Shown one piece after another: positions 54,671-63,225 of a stretch of 64,000 nucleotides of DNA. This DNA is from Gemmatimonadota bacterium. GTDB lineage: Bacteria > Gemmatimonadota > Gemmatimonadetes > Palauibacterales > Palauibacteraceae. The notes under the pieces were generated by a model. That model was not told the DNA's origin and did not search any database. It saw only the letters and a list, made by a program, of their open reading frames with translations. Location of the stretch: NCBI GenBank assembly GCA_022826685.1, contig JAJDUL010000029.1:1-64000 (forward strand), in the 5' to 3' direction. The first letter of the stretch is position 1, and each line of letters opens with the position of its first letter. A program made the position numbers and the translations under genes.

Positions 54671-57600
54671 GAACCTCCGCCGCGCGCGAGCGGCCGCAGT
54701 TCGTGCATGCGGATGTCCTGTGCCATCAGGTTCACGCCGGGGTTCTCCGCCCTGTAGGCCCTCGTGATCGCCTGCGCCGCCTCGTCGATCCGGTAACGCT
54801 CGAACGCCGCCTCGCCGAGCGCCGCCTCCTCGTCCCGGCCCAGCGCCCGCAGGCTCAGCATGCGGTTGTAGTGCGCCTGCCGGTGCTCGGGATCGATGGC
54901 CAGCGCCCGGTCGAACGCCTCGACCGCCGCTTCGTACCGCTGGGCAAGGTATCGCGTCCGTCCCAACTGGAACCAAGCCTCGCGATCCTCCGGGAAGGCG
55001 TCGAGCACCGCAAGGTACGCCGCCTCGGAGGCCTCGTACGCGCCATCCTCCTGGTGCGCGCCGCCCCACACCCACGCGACGCGCGGGTTGCCCGGTTCGA
55101 TGGTTTCGGCCCGCCCAAGGTTGTCGAACGCGTCCTCGAGGTTGCCGGCGATGAGCGCCATCCGGGCCAGGTTGAGCGGCCCGTCCACGCGATCCGGGAA
55201 GAACTCGGCGACCCGTGCGAACGGGAGCTCCGCGAGCCGGTCGTTCCCTTCCCTGAGAAGCGCGATCCCGTAGTCGTTGTAGCGGACCCAGGTCTCCTCG
55301 CCCTGCTCGCCGGGGGTGACCGGATCCACGCGGCCGCCGACCCCGATCACGACCTCGTCGCTGGCGATCTCCGTCACCGGCAGTTCGGGAACCTCGTCGA
55401 ACTCCGCGAAGCCCTGGGGGTTGGCGCCGAAGGCGAACTCCGTGTACGCCCGGTCGAACTTCCGCCACAGGAGGCGCGCCCGCGCGGTCAGCGACCCCTC
55501 CGGGAGATCGGGCGGCAGCGTGATCCGGTAGTGGGCGACATCCGCGCTCCCGGGGCCGATCACGTTCACCGCCGCGGTCACGTGGATGTCCTGCGCGTTC
55601 CGCTTTTGGATCGGCCGTCCCTCGCGGTCGAGGATCACCGACTTGTAGAAGTGCGCCATGGGATCGAGGTGCCCGTCCGGCCCGATTTCGCCGCTGATCG
55701 CGATCCGCCGCCCCGCGTCATCCACCAGTTCGAACTCGAGCCAGCCCTCGTTGGAGTCGTTCGTTCCGCCGGGGAAGGTGTGGCCCACGCCCTGGTTCCG
55801 GACCACGACCTCGAACATCACGGTCTCTCCCGGAGACACGCTCGGAGGCGAGAGATCGAGCCCCATCTCGGGTTCGTCGTCGGGGCCGCGCCGGATGGCG
55901 AAGATGTCCACCCGCAGCTTCTCGTCCCGCAGGAACTCCTCGATGCGGCGGATCGTCGCCGTGTCTCGCCGCAGGAAGGGGAGCGCCGTGTTCACCGCCA
56001 GGAACCGGTGCGAGCGCACCCGCCCGTTCTCCGCCGAGACGTCGCCGAGCGGGGCTTCCTCCCACGGCATGTGGCAGTCTTGGCACACGCGCGCGGCCGC
56101 GGGCAGGTAGAAGGTGCGCGAGGCGTTCCGCGCCACCCCGCTGTCGTGCCACGCGTCGTATTCGTTCTGTCCCCGCAGCCAGCGGTAGTTATTCACCGGC
56201 TCCGTGAGGCTCACCTTGTGGCAGGTGGCGCAGAACTCCGATGTCGAATGCACCGGCTTGAGGAGCTGCCCCATGTGGACGGAGGGCTTCGCCTTGAGCG
56301 CCGCGTCGTGCAGGAAGGCGCCGAACGTGCCCGCCTCCGCGTCGGCGAACAGGTACGGGTCCTCCTGCTCGTCCGCGATGTTGTAGTTGCCGTTGCCTGT
56401 GTTGTCGTGGATGCGGTCGATCGCGTGGCAGGCGAGGCAGGTGAGACCGGCCTGCGCCTCGACGGTGGCGAGGTCGATCGGCGCGTCCATCGCCCCGGCG
56501 AGCATGAGCGCGGGATCGTGGCATCCGCTGCACCATTTGCTCTTCACGCGTCCCGCCGCGTCCGGCTCGAGCCCGAACTCCCTGAGGTGCGCGATCACCT
56601 CCGGCCCCGCCTCGAGCGAGCCGCTCCGCATGTCCTCGATCGTCGCGGTATAGAACGGGTTGTTGAAGGAGGCGAAGCGGTGCGCGGAGGTCGCCCACTG
56701 GGCCGTCACATCGGGGTGGCAGCGCACGCACTGGGTCGCGCCGATGAGTTCGTCCGCCGCGAACCCCCGCCGTTCCACCTCTGCGCGGACGCGCGCCGCG
56801 CGCTCCCGGGCCGCCTGCGCGGCGAGCTCTCCCGCTTCCGTGCGGGTGATGATGCGGGAGGGCAGATACGTCCCCGTGCTCGTCGTGGTCGCGGCCGGGA
56901 AGAACGGACTCTCGGGCGGCACGAGCCCGGTCGGAACGAAATCCGCGTCGACGAAGCGCGACACGTCCCGATCGCGGCCTCCCGGTCCTTCGTTCAGACC
57001 CTGCGCGAGCGCGGCCTCCGCCTCCGGGGTGAGCTGCAGCCCGCGGTGCGTGAGGCTGTGCCATGTAACAAGGAGGACCAGCACCGCGGCCGTCGCGAGC
57101 ACGAAGCGGCGGGCCCGACGCCCTGGCGGACGCGCGTAGCTCACGAGACGGTGCCCCGCGTAGGCGGAGACGATGAGGACGGCGCTCCCCACGTGCGCCC
57201 ACCACGCCCAACTGTTCTCCCGGCTCGCCGCTGCGGTGAGGATGAAGAGGCCCGTGAGGACGAGGACGCCGCCCACGAGTCCCATCCCGATCCCCGTCAG
57301 GATCGAGGCGCGGTGCTTCCGCTTCCACACCGTCGGCAGGTGCGCGGCGAGGAACCCGAACATGATCGCGGCGAGCAGGAGCCCCACGCCGGTGTGCGTG
57401 AGCACCATCGCCTGGAACAGCTCCGGGAGGGAGTTCTCCCCCACCGCGAAGAACTCGAGCCCGAGCCCGTCCGCGAGCCGGTTCGCGAGCAGGTAGAGCG
57501 TGTTCGCCAGCATGAAGACGGCCACGCCGAGCCCGAAGCGGAGCCAGCGCCGCTGCCCCATCCCGAGGATGGAGGGCAGCACCCGCCTCTCCGGCCGGGC

Positions 57601-57681
57601 GTCCGACTCGGAGCCGCTCATACGCCCGGAGTCGACGCCGCTCCCGGTCTCCTGCCCCTTATCCCGTCCTCTTCCGCTCAT
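54667..57681 (-). CDS. Membrane-anchored five-heme cytochrome c with C-terminal TPRs
   Basis: 1004 residues. Five hydrophobic helices (about 49-68, 93-113, 127-150, 160-178, 192-208) carry His residues at 96, 163, 177 and 208 that might bind heme b. A periplasmic part has five CXXCH sites: C318, C384, C415, C484 and C533. A beta-rich region (about 600-760) follows, then TPR-like repeats (about 830-960). The layout suggests electron transfer from the membrane quinone pool or to periplasmic partners. It heads the block of CRTAC1, choice-of-anchor-B, TPR and cupin genes. It is divergent from the zeta-toxin-like gene. A second Met at 21 is another possible start. Confidence 0.9.
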   Translation of the reverse strand: MSGRGRDKGQETGSGVDSGRMSGSESDARPERRVLPSILGMGQRRWLRFGLGVAVFMLANTLYLLANRLADGLGLEFFAVGENSLPELFQAMVLTHTGVGLLLAAIMFGFLAAHLPTVWKRKHRASILTGIGMGLVGGVLVLTGLFILTAAASRENSWAWWAHVGSAVLIVSAYAGHRLVSYARPPGRRARRFVLATAAVLVLLVTWHSLTHRGLQLTPEAEAALAQGLNEGPGGRDRDVSRFVDADFVPTGLVPPESPFFPAATTTSTGTYLPSRIITRTEAGELAAQAARERAARVRAEVERRGFAADELIGATQCVRCHPDVTAQWATSAHRFASFNNPFYTATIEDMRSGSLEAGPEVIAHLREFGLEPDAAGRVKSKWCSGCHDPALMLAGAMDAPIDLATVEAQAGLTCLACHAIDRIHDNTGNGNYNIADEQEDPYLFADAEAGTFGAFLHDAALKAKPSVHMGQLLKPVHSTSEFCATCHKVSLTEPVNNYRWLRGQNEYDAWHDSGVARNASRTFYLPAAARVCQDCHMPWEEAPLGDVSAENGRVRSHRFLAVNTALPFLRRDTATIRRIEEFLRDEKLRVDIFAIRRGPDDEPEMGLDLSPPSVSPGETVMFEVVVRNQGVGHTFPGGTNDSNEGWLEFELVDDAGRRIAISGEIGPDGHLDPMAHFYKSVILDREGRPIQKRNAQDIHVTAAVNVIGPGSADVAHYRITLPPDLPEGSLTARARLLWRKFDRAYTEFAFGANPQGFAEFDEVPELPVTEIASDEVVIGVGGRVDPVTPGEQGEETWVRYNDYGIALLREGNDRLAELPFARVAEFFPDRVDGPLNLARMALIAGNLEDAFDNLGRAETIEPGNPRVAWVWGGAHQEDGAYEASEAAYLAVLDAFPEDREAWFQLGRTRYLAQRYEAAVEAFDRALAIDPEHRQAHYNRMLSLRALGRDEEAALGEAAFERYRIDEAAQAITRAYRAENPGVNLMAQDIRMHELRPLARGGGS

Positions 57682-57793
57682 GCCTCAACGAGACTGCACG
57701 ACGCAAACCGGCGCAACGTCGGGACCGCCCTCTGCACGATAGGTTATCTGCGTTCGCAGGTTTCGCGGAACTTGAGAGGAGCAACCGCCGGGA

Positions 57794-58597
57794 ATGAAGG
57801 TGCTGGTCATCGCCGGTCCGAACGGTGCCGGCAAAACGACGTTTGCAACGGAGTACCTGCCCCTCATAGGGCCGAGTGTCCCGTTCGTGAATGGAGACGT
57901 GATTGCGGCGCGGCTGAATCCCGAGGCCCCCGAAGCGGCCGCGCAGCGGGCTGGTCGGATCGCGCTTGAGCGGATGGAATCGCACGCTGCGGAGCGGATG
58001 GACTTCGCGTTCGAGACCACTCTGAGCGGCCGGGGCTACGCGCGCCGCCTCAACAAGTGGCGTGAGCGCGGTTACCAGATCGGCATGGTCTACCTTCGGC
58101 TACCCTCAGCGCAGCACGTCGTCAGGCGGGTCGCTCAACGTGTGAGCGAGGGCGGGCACGACATCCCCGAACCCGTCGCCCGCCGCCGGTTCGAGCGAAG
58201 CTGGCGCAACTTCGTCGAACTGTATCGCCCGATTGCAGACGAGTGGCAGGTCTACGACACTTCGGGCCGGTTCCCGACGCTCGTCGCCGCATCGGAACGC
58301 GTCGACATCCTGCCGCTGCTTTCTGACGGCTGGCGCATGCGGGAGGCCGCGGGCGCGCCGAATGCGGGCGCGCGGGAGGCGTTGGCCCAGCGAGATGATT
58401 CCACAGGGAGAGACCCCGTGACGAAGGATGCAACGCAGGCTCCGGACAGGTTCCCGGAGGGAGAGCCATCGATCAAGAATGTGACGATCGCGTTAATGCG
58501 GGCGCGCGACGTCGCGGTCGCCCGCGCCGAGGCGGTCCGGCGACGTGAGGCCGAGGCCGAGCAAGCGGAGAAGGTGTCGACAGCCCCTGAACGTTGA
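57794..58597 (+). CDS. Zeta-toxin-like kinase with extra C-terminal tail
   Basis: 267 residues. The P-loop is GPNGAGKTT (8-16), followed by FVNGDVIAARLNP and FAFETTLSGRGYA, both typical of the zeta-toxin/AAA kinase group that phosphorylates UDP-N-acetylglucosamine. The core is about 185 residues. A further 80-residue tail (about 188-267), low in order then helical (SIKNVTIALMRARDVAVARAE), is unusual. No epsilon-like antitoxin gene lies beside it, because the upstream neighbour is the opposite-strand cytochrome. It may be a toxin with its own inhibitory tail, or a housekeeping zeta-like kinase. Confidence 0.78.
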   Translation: MKVLVIAGPNGAGKTTFATEYLPLIGPSVPFVNGDVIAARLNPEAPEAAAQRAGRIALERMESHAAERMDFAFETTLSGRGYARRLNKWRERGYQIGMVYLRLPSAQHVVRRVAQRVSEGGHDIPEPVARRRFERSWRNFVELYRPIADEWQVYDTSGRFPTLVAASERVDILPLLSDGWRMREAAGAPNAGAREALAQRDDSTGRDPVTKDATQAPDRFPEGEPSIKNVTIALMRARDVAVARAEAVRRREAEAEQAEKVSTAPER

Positions 58598-58637
58598 TGG
58601 GGACGGCGACTCGAGAGGTTCGTCTTCGCCGCTGAAC

Positions 58638-59276
58638 TTGGCAGTCTACTGTGCGGACGTCGGTTCGGTCAGCGCAAAGAACTTCGGCTGGGCCGGGCCG
58701 CTGACGAGGGGGTCCGAGCGACCGCGCAGCGACATCGAAGAGTTGGTCCGCTGCGTGTCCTCCGAACTCGGAATAGGCACCAAGGTCGCGCTCGGGTTCG
58801 AGTGCCCCCTCTTTGTCCCCCTCCGTGACAATCCCTCGGAGCTCACCAAGGCGCGAGTCGGAGAATCGCAGGCCTGGTCCGCAGCCGCCGGCGCCACATC
58901 GCTCGCCACAGGCCTGGTGCAGACCGCCTGGGTGCTGCGCCGTATCCTCGAGGCCACACCCGTCCCGCCTCCGCTGTTCCTGTCCTGGACACGGTTCAAC
59001 GACGCTCCTTCGGGACTCTTGCTCTGGGAGGCCTTTGTCACCGGCAAGGCCAAGACGGGATCGCATGAGGGAGACGCAGCCATGGCGGCTCACACCTTCG
59101 TGGAATCTCTTCCGGACCCGCCGTCGAGGAGCATCGTGCGCGAACCTGACGTCTTCTCGCTCGTCGCCGCGGCAGCCCTCAGCGTCGCGTGGCCTACCGC
59201 GCAAACCCTGATCAACGAACCGTGCATCGTTCTGTCCGCCGATCCGACCGCGGTCACATGGCATTCCCCACCGTGA
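58638..59276 (+). CDS. Possible RNase H-fold (DUF429-like) protein
   Basis: 212 residues if translation starts with TTG at 58638; GTG at 58545 (243 residues) is in frame but overlaps the zeta-like gene. The N-terminal AVYCADVGSVSAKNFGWAG and VALGFECPLFVPL place an Asp (D7) and a Glu (E55) as in RNase H-like DUF429 proteins. A later acidic residue in GSHEGDAAMAAHTF would complete the set. The match is weak and the function is not known. It follows the zeta-like gene by 40 bases and may form a pair with it. Confidence 0.6.
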   Translation: MAVYCADVGSVSAKNFGWAGPLTRGSERPRSDIEELVRCVSSELGIGTKVALGFECPLFVPLRDNPSELTKARVGESQAWSAAAGATSLATGLVQTAWVLRRILEATPVPPPLFLSWTRFNDAPSGLLLWEAFVTGKAKTGSHEGDAAMAAHTFVESLPDPPSRSIVREPDVFSLVAAAALSVAWPTAQTLINEPCIVLSADPTAVTWHSPP

Positions 59277-59307
59277 CCCGCCCTCTCCAAGCCGCTACGC
59301 TTGGAAC

Positions 59308-59364
59308 TTATGGCAAGTTTAGCGATCTTATCCCGTCACGATAAACTCGCTAACCTTCGCATAA
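59308..59364. repeat. 57-base imperfect inverted repeat
   Basis: Two 25-base arms (59308-59332 and 59340-59364) match at 20 of 25 positions around a 7-base loop. The core TTAGCGA..TTATC is exact apart from two central bases. It is much more AT-rich than the surrounding sequence and lies between the possible RNase H-fold gene and a propeller gene. Its size suits a dimeric operator or a mobile-element end pair. Confidence 0.7.
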
Positions 59365-59464
59365 ATGGCGGCGGCGATGGATCCACACGGTTCCGCTTTC
59401 GACGGTTTCATGCGGCGGATCCTGCCCGGAGCCGACTGGCGCTCGTAGCCGCCCGGAGAAAGCG

Positions 59465-60730
59465 ATGCTGCGGGGAACATGGGTTGCCGCATTTACCGCG
59501 GGCGCTCTTGTCGCCTGCGCGGCCGACGCGGGGAGGTTCGCCGGCCTCCAGGTCGTGACCGCGACGCTGGGCGACACCACCGTCATCCGGACGCTGGCGG
59601 GAAGCGCGTGGGGTGCCGACGCGACGCTGGTTCCGGAGCTCGCGATCGGGGAGATGGAGGGGCCGGACGAGCTTCTCTTCGGACGCATCGCGTCGATCGC
59701 CGTGGACGACGAGGGGCGGATCCATGTGCTGGACGGCCAGGCACTGAACCTTCGCGTGTTCGATCCGTCCGGGGAGCACATCGAGACGCTGGGGGGACCC
59801 GGCGAAGGACCGGGCGAGTTGCGTACCGCCGAGTCGGTCGTCGTGCTGGCCGATGGTCGCATCGCCGTTAACGATCAACGCGGTCTTCGCATCCAGGTGT
59901 ACCGGCCCGGAGGCGGCGAGACGGAGGAATGGGCCTACAGGTCCGGGGCCGTGATCCTCCGCCTGCGGCAGTTGTACGCCGACCGGCACGGCCGCGCCCT
60001 CGTCGTCGCCCCGGACCTCGCCCCGAGCGGACGTCTCATCCAGCAGATCTTCGTCTTCGACGCCAGCGGCGCCCCGCAGGACACGTTGCTCCCTCCCGGC
60101 AGCGACTTCGAGCCTCTCTCGGTCGAACTGGACCTCATGTCAAGCTCCGGACGCTCCCGCCGGATCGCGCAACCCATCCCGCTGACGGCGCGGCACTACT
60201 GGACCGTCAACCCCGAGGGACGGTTCGTATCCGGCGTCTCCACCGATTACCGCATCGACGTGGAGCGGGACGAGGGCGTACTCCGCATCGAGCGCGCCCA
60301 CGAGCCGGTGGCCGCCTCGGAGGCCGAACGCGGCTACCACCGCGAGCGCCTGACGCGGTCGATGCGCATCACGCAGCCGGACTGGAGCTGGAACGGGCCG
60401 CCGGTCCCCGAGACGAAACCGCCCTTCCGGGGCCTCGTCGCCGGACGGGACGGGCGCATCTGGGTGCGGCTGTGGACCGAGGCCCGCCCGGAAGAGAACG
60501 AGGATCATGAGCCGGGGAATCCGCGCTCGGAGCCGGTGACCTGGCCTTCCCCGCTCCGCTACGATGTGTTCGAGCCCGATGGCACGTATCTGGGCGCCGT
60601 GAACCCGCCGGAGGGGTTCGCGGACTACCCGCAGCCCGTCTTCGACGGCGACTACGTGTGGGCCGTGACCCGCGACGCGCTGGACGTCGAGCGCGTCGTC
60701 CGCTTCCGCATCGAGGTGGGCGGGCGGTGA
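59465..60730 (+). CDS. 6-bladed beta-propeller lipoprotein
   Basis: 421 residues. The signal peptide ends near C18 (GALVACAADA), a possible lipidation site. Strand repeats with IAVDDEGRIHVLDGQ, LRVFDPSGEHIETLGG and GPGEGPGELRTAESV are those of the 6-bladed beta-propeller (NHL-like) family. These secreted proteins bind ligands or partners and are very common in some environmental phyla. It overlaps the next propeller gene by a GTGA junction, so the pair is co-translated. The stretch 59277-59464 before it holds the 57-base inverted repeat and no gene. Confidence 0.85.
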   Translation: MLRGTWVAAFTAGALVACAADAGRFAGLQVVTATLGDTTVIRTLAGSAWGADATLVPELAIGEMEGPDELLFGRIASIAVDDEGRIHVLDGQALNLRVFDPSGEHIETLGGPGEGPGELRTAESVVVLADGRIAVNDQRGLRIQVYRPGGGETEEWAYRSGAVILRLRQLYADRHGRALVVAPDLAPSGRLIQQIFVFDASGAPQDTLLPPGSDFEPLSVELDLMSSSGRSRRIAQPIPLTARHYWTVNPEGRFVSGVSTDYRIDVERDEGVLRIERAHEPVAASEAERGYHRERLTRSMRITQPDWSWNGPPVPETKPPFRGLVAGRDGRIWVRLWTEARPEENEDHEPGNPRSEPVTWPSPLRYDVFEPDGTYLGAVNPPEGFADYPQPVFDGDYVWAVTRDALDVERVVRFRIEVGGR

Positions 60731-61803
60731 CCGGGGCTCCACCGGAATCCCGAAAGGCGTTCCCGCGGGAACGTCGGCGGCGGCTCATGCTCGTGCTCGC
60801 GGTCGGCTCGACGGCCTGCTCGGCGCCCGGCCCCGGGATTCCGCCTTCGCTCGATCAACCCATCACGCTCGAGCGGGTGCGGACGATCGTCCGCCAGGAC
60901 GCGACCGATGCGACCACATGGCTGCACCGACCCACAAAGCTGCGGTACGATGCCGTCAGTGGGCACCTTTTCGGGCTGGAGTGGGCCGACGACAGGATCG
61001 TGGAGTTCACCGCCGACGGCGAGTTCGTGGGATACTTCGGCCGCGGCGGCGAGGGCCCCGGGGAAATCGGCAACCTGCGGGACTTCGCGATCGGCACCGG
61101 GCACGTCGTCGTCCTCGATACGGGGAACGGCAAGCTCGTCTTCTTCGATCGCGACACACGCGCGATGAGGCGCGAGATCAGGCGCGACCGGCGGCTCCAC
61201 GGAATGGCGCCCATCTCCGACACGTTGCTCGTCGTGATGCCGGGACCGGACGGGACGCTGCTCGAACTCCTTCACATCGATGGCCGGAGCCGCGGCTCGT
61301 TCGGGGACGCGAGCTACCTCGAAACCGGCACCTTCGGCCTGTCGCTCAGTCACGTCGGCCGCGGACTCCTGCTCGTCCTGAAGCCGGCGATACCGGAGGG
61401 GCGGCTCTACCGCCTCGATGGATCGCTCCACGCGGAAGTAACCTTCGCGGAGCTCGAGCACGTACTGGCCGAATGGCAGGGAGAATTCACCGAGACGATG
61501 GAACGAAGCCGGCTCGTGGACGCCGGGGGCCGGCGGATCAGCGGCGGCAAGCTGTGGGTCGGCGAGCCGCGCCCGCTCGAAGGCGGTGCGTTCCTGCTCA
61601 CCGCGACCCCCGAGAACCTCGACACGAATCCGTGGGAGCTGTGGGTCCTCGACCACGACGGCCGCGTAAGGGGGCGCTACGCCTTCGCCGAGACCTGGGT
61701 TCGCGGATACGCCGTCTCTCCCTCGGCCGTCTATGCCCTCGGCCTCGGCGACGAATACGGCGTCTACGAGTACCGTCCGCCTCACCCGGCTAGTCCGCGG
61801 TAG
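60727..61803 (+). CDS. 6-bladed beta-propeller protein
   Basis: 358 residues from GTG 60727, inside the stop of the previous gene. After a charged N-terminus there is a hydrophobic stretch (LMLVLAVGSTACSAPG), a signal with Cys near 31. Repeats such as LFGLEWADDRIVEFTADGE, YFGRGGEGPGEIGNL and VVVLDTGNGKLVFFDRD give the six-bladed propeller. The presence of two related genes in tandem suggests paired surface or periplasmic function. No enzyme site is visible. It is followed by 147 bases with no gene, then the XRE-ImmA gene. Confidence 0.85.
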   Translation: MTGAPPESRKAFPRERRRRLMLVLAVGSTACSAPGPGIPPSLDQPITLERVRTIVRQDATDATTWLHRPTKLRYDAVSGHLFGLEWADDRIVEFTADGEFVGYFGRGGEGPGEIGNLRDFAIGTGHVVVLDTGNGKLVFFDRDTRAMRREIRRDRRLHGMAPISDTLLVVMPGPDGTLLELLHIDGRSRGSFGDASYLETGTFGLSLSHVGRGLLLVLKPAIPEGRLYRLDGSLHAEVTFAELEHVLAEWQGEFTETMERSRLVDAGGRRISGGKLWVGEPRPLEGGAFLLTATPENLDTNPWELWVLDHDGRVRGRYAFAETWVRGYAVSPSAVYALGLGDEYGVYEYRPPHPASPR

Positions 61804-61950
61804 CCAAGACGCAGGGGATGCAGTGGAACATTACAGGCCATTAGCGTCCTTGCATGTTCGATTACGGCACATCACGTTCATAGCCGCCCATCGTCGTACC
61901 GCGGCCATGGAGCGAGTTGAACGGAGGAACGGAGCGAGGAGTCGGATGCC

Positions 61951-63225
61951 ATGACGAGCGCGGCGCGACTAGCGGAGCGACTACGCCGGGCACGTGAGGA
62001 GTGCGGACTCAGCCAGCAGAAGGTGGCGGACGCCCTGGGGTTGCCGCGCACGGCGTTGAGCAAGATCGAGGGCGGGACGCGTGCCGTCTCGACGCTGGAA
62101 CTCACGAGGCTCGTCGATCTGTACGCGTTCCCCGCCTCGTACTTCCTCGCCGAGGATGACGATCCGCCGGCGGAAGACGTGGTCCATGTCCTCCTGCGGG
62201 CCGTTCCCGAGATGAAACGGGATCCCCAGGTGGGAAAGGCCCTGCGGTCCAGCGTGACGCTGTACCGGGAAGGGGCATCGCTGCGGCGGCTCCTGGGCCG
62301 GCCCGTCGAACCCGCGATTCCGAACTATGCCGCCGCGATGGCGTCCACGAGCGACGCGCTACGGCAGGGCGAGGCCGTCGCGGCGGAGGAGCGCCGACGC
62401 CTCGGACTCGGCGATGTCCCGATCTCGGGTGTGGCCGGTCTCGTCAGCAGCCAAGGGATCTGGGTGGCCGCCACCCGTCTTCCGGACGACCTGTCGGGAG
62501 TGTTCGTGAACCATTCGACCATCGGCTTCGGCGTCCTGCTCAACGGGCAGTATCGGACGGTCCGGCGGCGATTCGCCTGTGTTCACGAATACGCACACGC
62601 CCTGTTCGACCGGGCGCGTACCGTGACCGCGTCGCGGGGGGAGAACGCCTCCGAGCGAGGAGAGATGCGTGCCAACGCCTTCGCCGCAGCCTTTCTGATG
62701 CCGCCCGCCGGTGTCGCCCGCCAACTGCGGCGGATCGGCAAGGGCCGCAGCAGCAGGCACGCCCAGACCATCTTCGATGTCGCCAACGATACCGCAGCAG
62801 GCGCGGTCGTCCGGGAGCGGCCACGATCCCAGAACATCACCTATGCCGACGTTGCGGAACTCGCGTGCCACTTCAAGGTCAGCTTCGAGGCGACGGTCTG
62901 GCGGCTGGAGAGTCTCAGGCACACGTCGACTTCGGAGTCCGCCGTACTCCTGCAACAGAGCGACGTCGGCGGTCGACTTGCCCTGGTGCTGGACGGGACT
63001 CGGACGGCGGATGACGGGGTCGGCGAGACGTCGCAAGCTGCCCCCGAGGCCGGGGTGCGGCACCAGACCGGCGGCGGCGTGCTGCGCGGTCAGCTCGTAC
63101 GCCTTGCGATCGAAGCGTTCCGCCAGGAGGCGATCTCCCGCGGCCGACTTCTGGAAATCGCCCGCAAGCTGGACATTGCCGATGACGACATGCTCGACCT
63201 GGCCTGGGCCGCCCGTCCGTATTGA
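61951..63225 (+). CDS. XRE-HTH / ImmA-IrrE metallopeptidase regulator
   Basis: 424 residues. An XRE-type helix-turn-helix covers about 12-62 (RLRRAREECGLSQQKVADALGLP in parts). The ImmA/IrrE zinc peptidase domain follows, with H212-E-Y-A-H216 and E238 (GEMRANAFAAAFLMP). In this family the peptidase cleaves a repressor or antitoxin, or the whole protein acts as antitoxin. Its stop overlaps the TTG of the PIN gene, so this is a two-gene toxin-antitoxin-like module (COG2856 with PIN). The HTH domain probably binds its own promoter. Confidence 0.9.
   Translation: MTSAARLAERLRRAREECGLSQQKVADALGLPRTALSKIEGGTRAVSTLELTRLVDLYAFPASYFLAEDDDPPAEDVVHVLLRAVPEMKRDPQVGKALRSSVTLYREGASLRRLLGRPVEPAIPNYAAAMASTSDALRQGEAVAAEERRRLGLGDVPISGVAGLVSSQGIWVAATRLPDDLSGVFVNHSTIGFGVLLNGQYRTVRRRFACVHEYAHALFDRARTVTASRGENASERGEMRANAFAAAFLMPPAGVARQLRRIGKGRSSRHAQTIFDVANDTAAGAVVRERPRSQNITYADVAELACHFKVSFEATVWRLESLRHTSTSESAVLLQQSDVGGRLALVLDGTRTADDGVGETSQAAPEAGVRHQTGGGVLRGQLVRLAIEAFRQEAISRGRLLEIARKLDIADDDMLDLAWAARPY

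Noticed and set aside
52892-55468. Longer 858-codon form of the CRTAC1 gene
   Set aside because: The extra N-terminus lies wholly within the cytochrome coding region and is low complexity. The ATG at 54670 gives a signal peptide and an ATGA junction.
50169-57969. Two long plus-strand open frames (50169-53243 and 54703-57969)
   Set aside because: They are shadows of the choice-of-anchor-B, CRTAC1 and cytochrome genes, with no domain or signal.
59308-59364. HipB-type operator reading of the inverted repeat
   Set aside because: The core is TATC-N7-GATA, not TATCC-N8-GGATA, and no hipA/hipB gene is nearby.
59301-59558. 85-codon open frame starting inside the inverted repeat
   Set aside because: It spans the palindrome and overlaps the propeller start in another frame; no recognisable domain.
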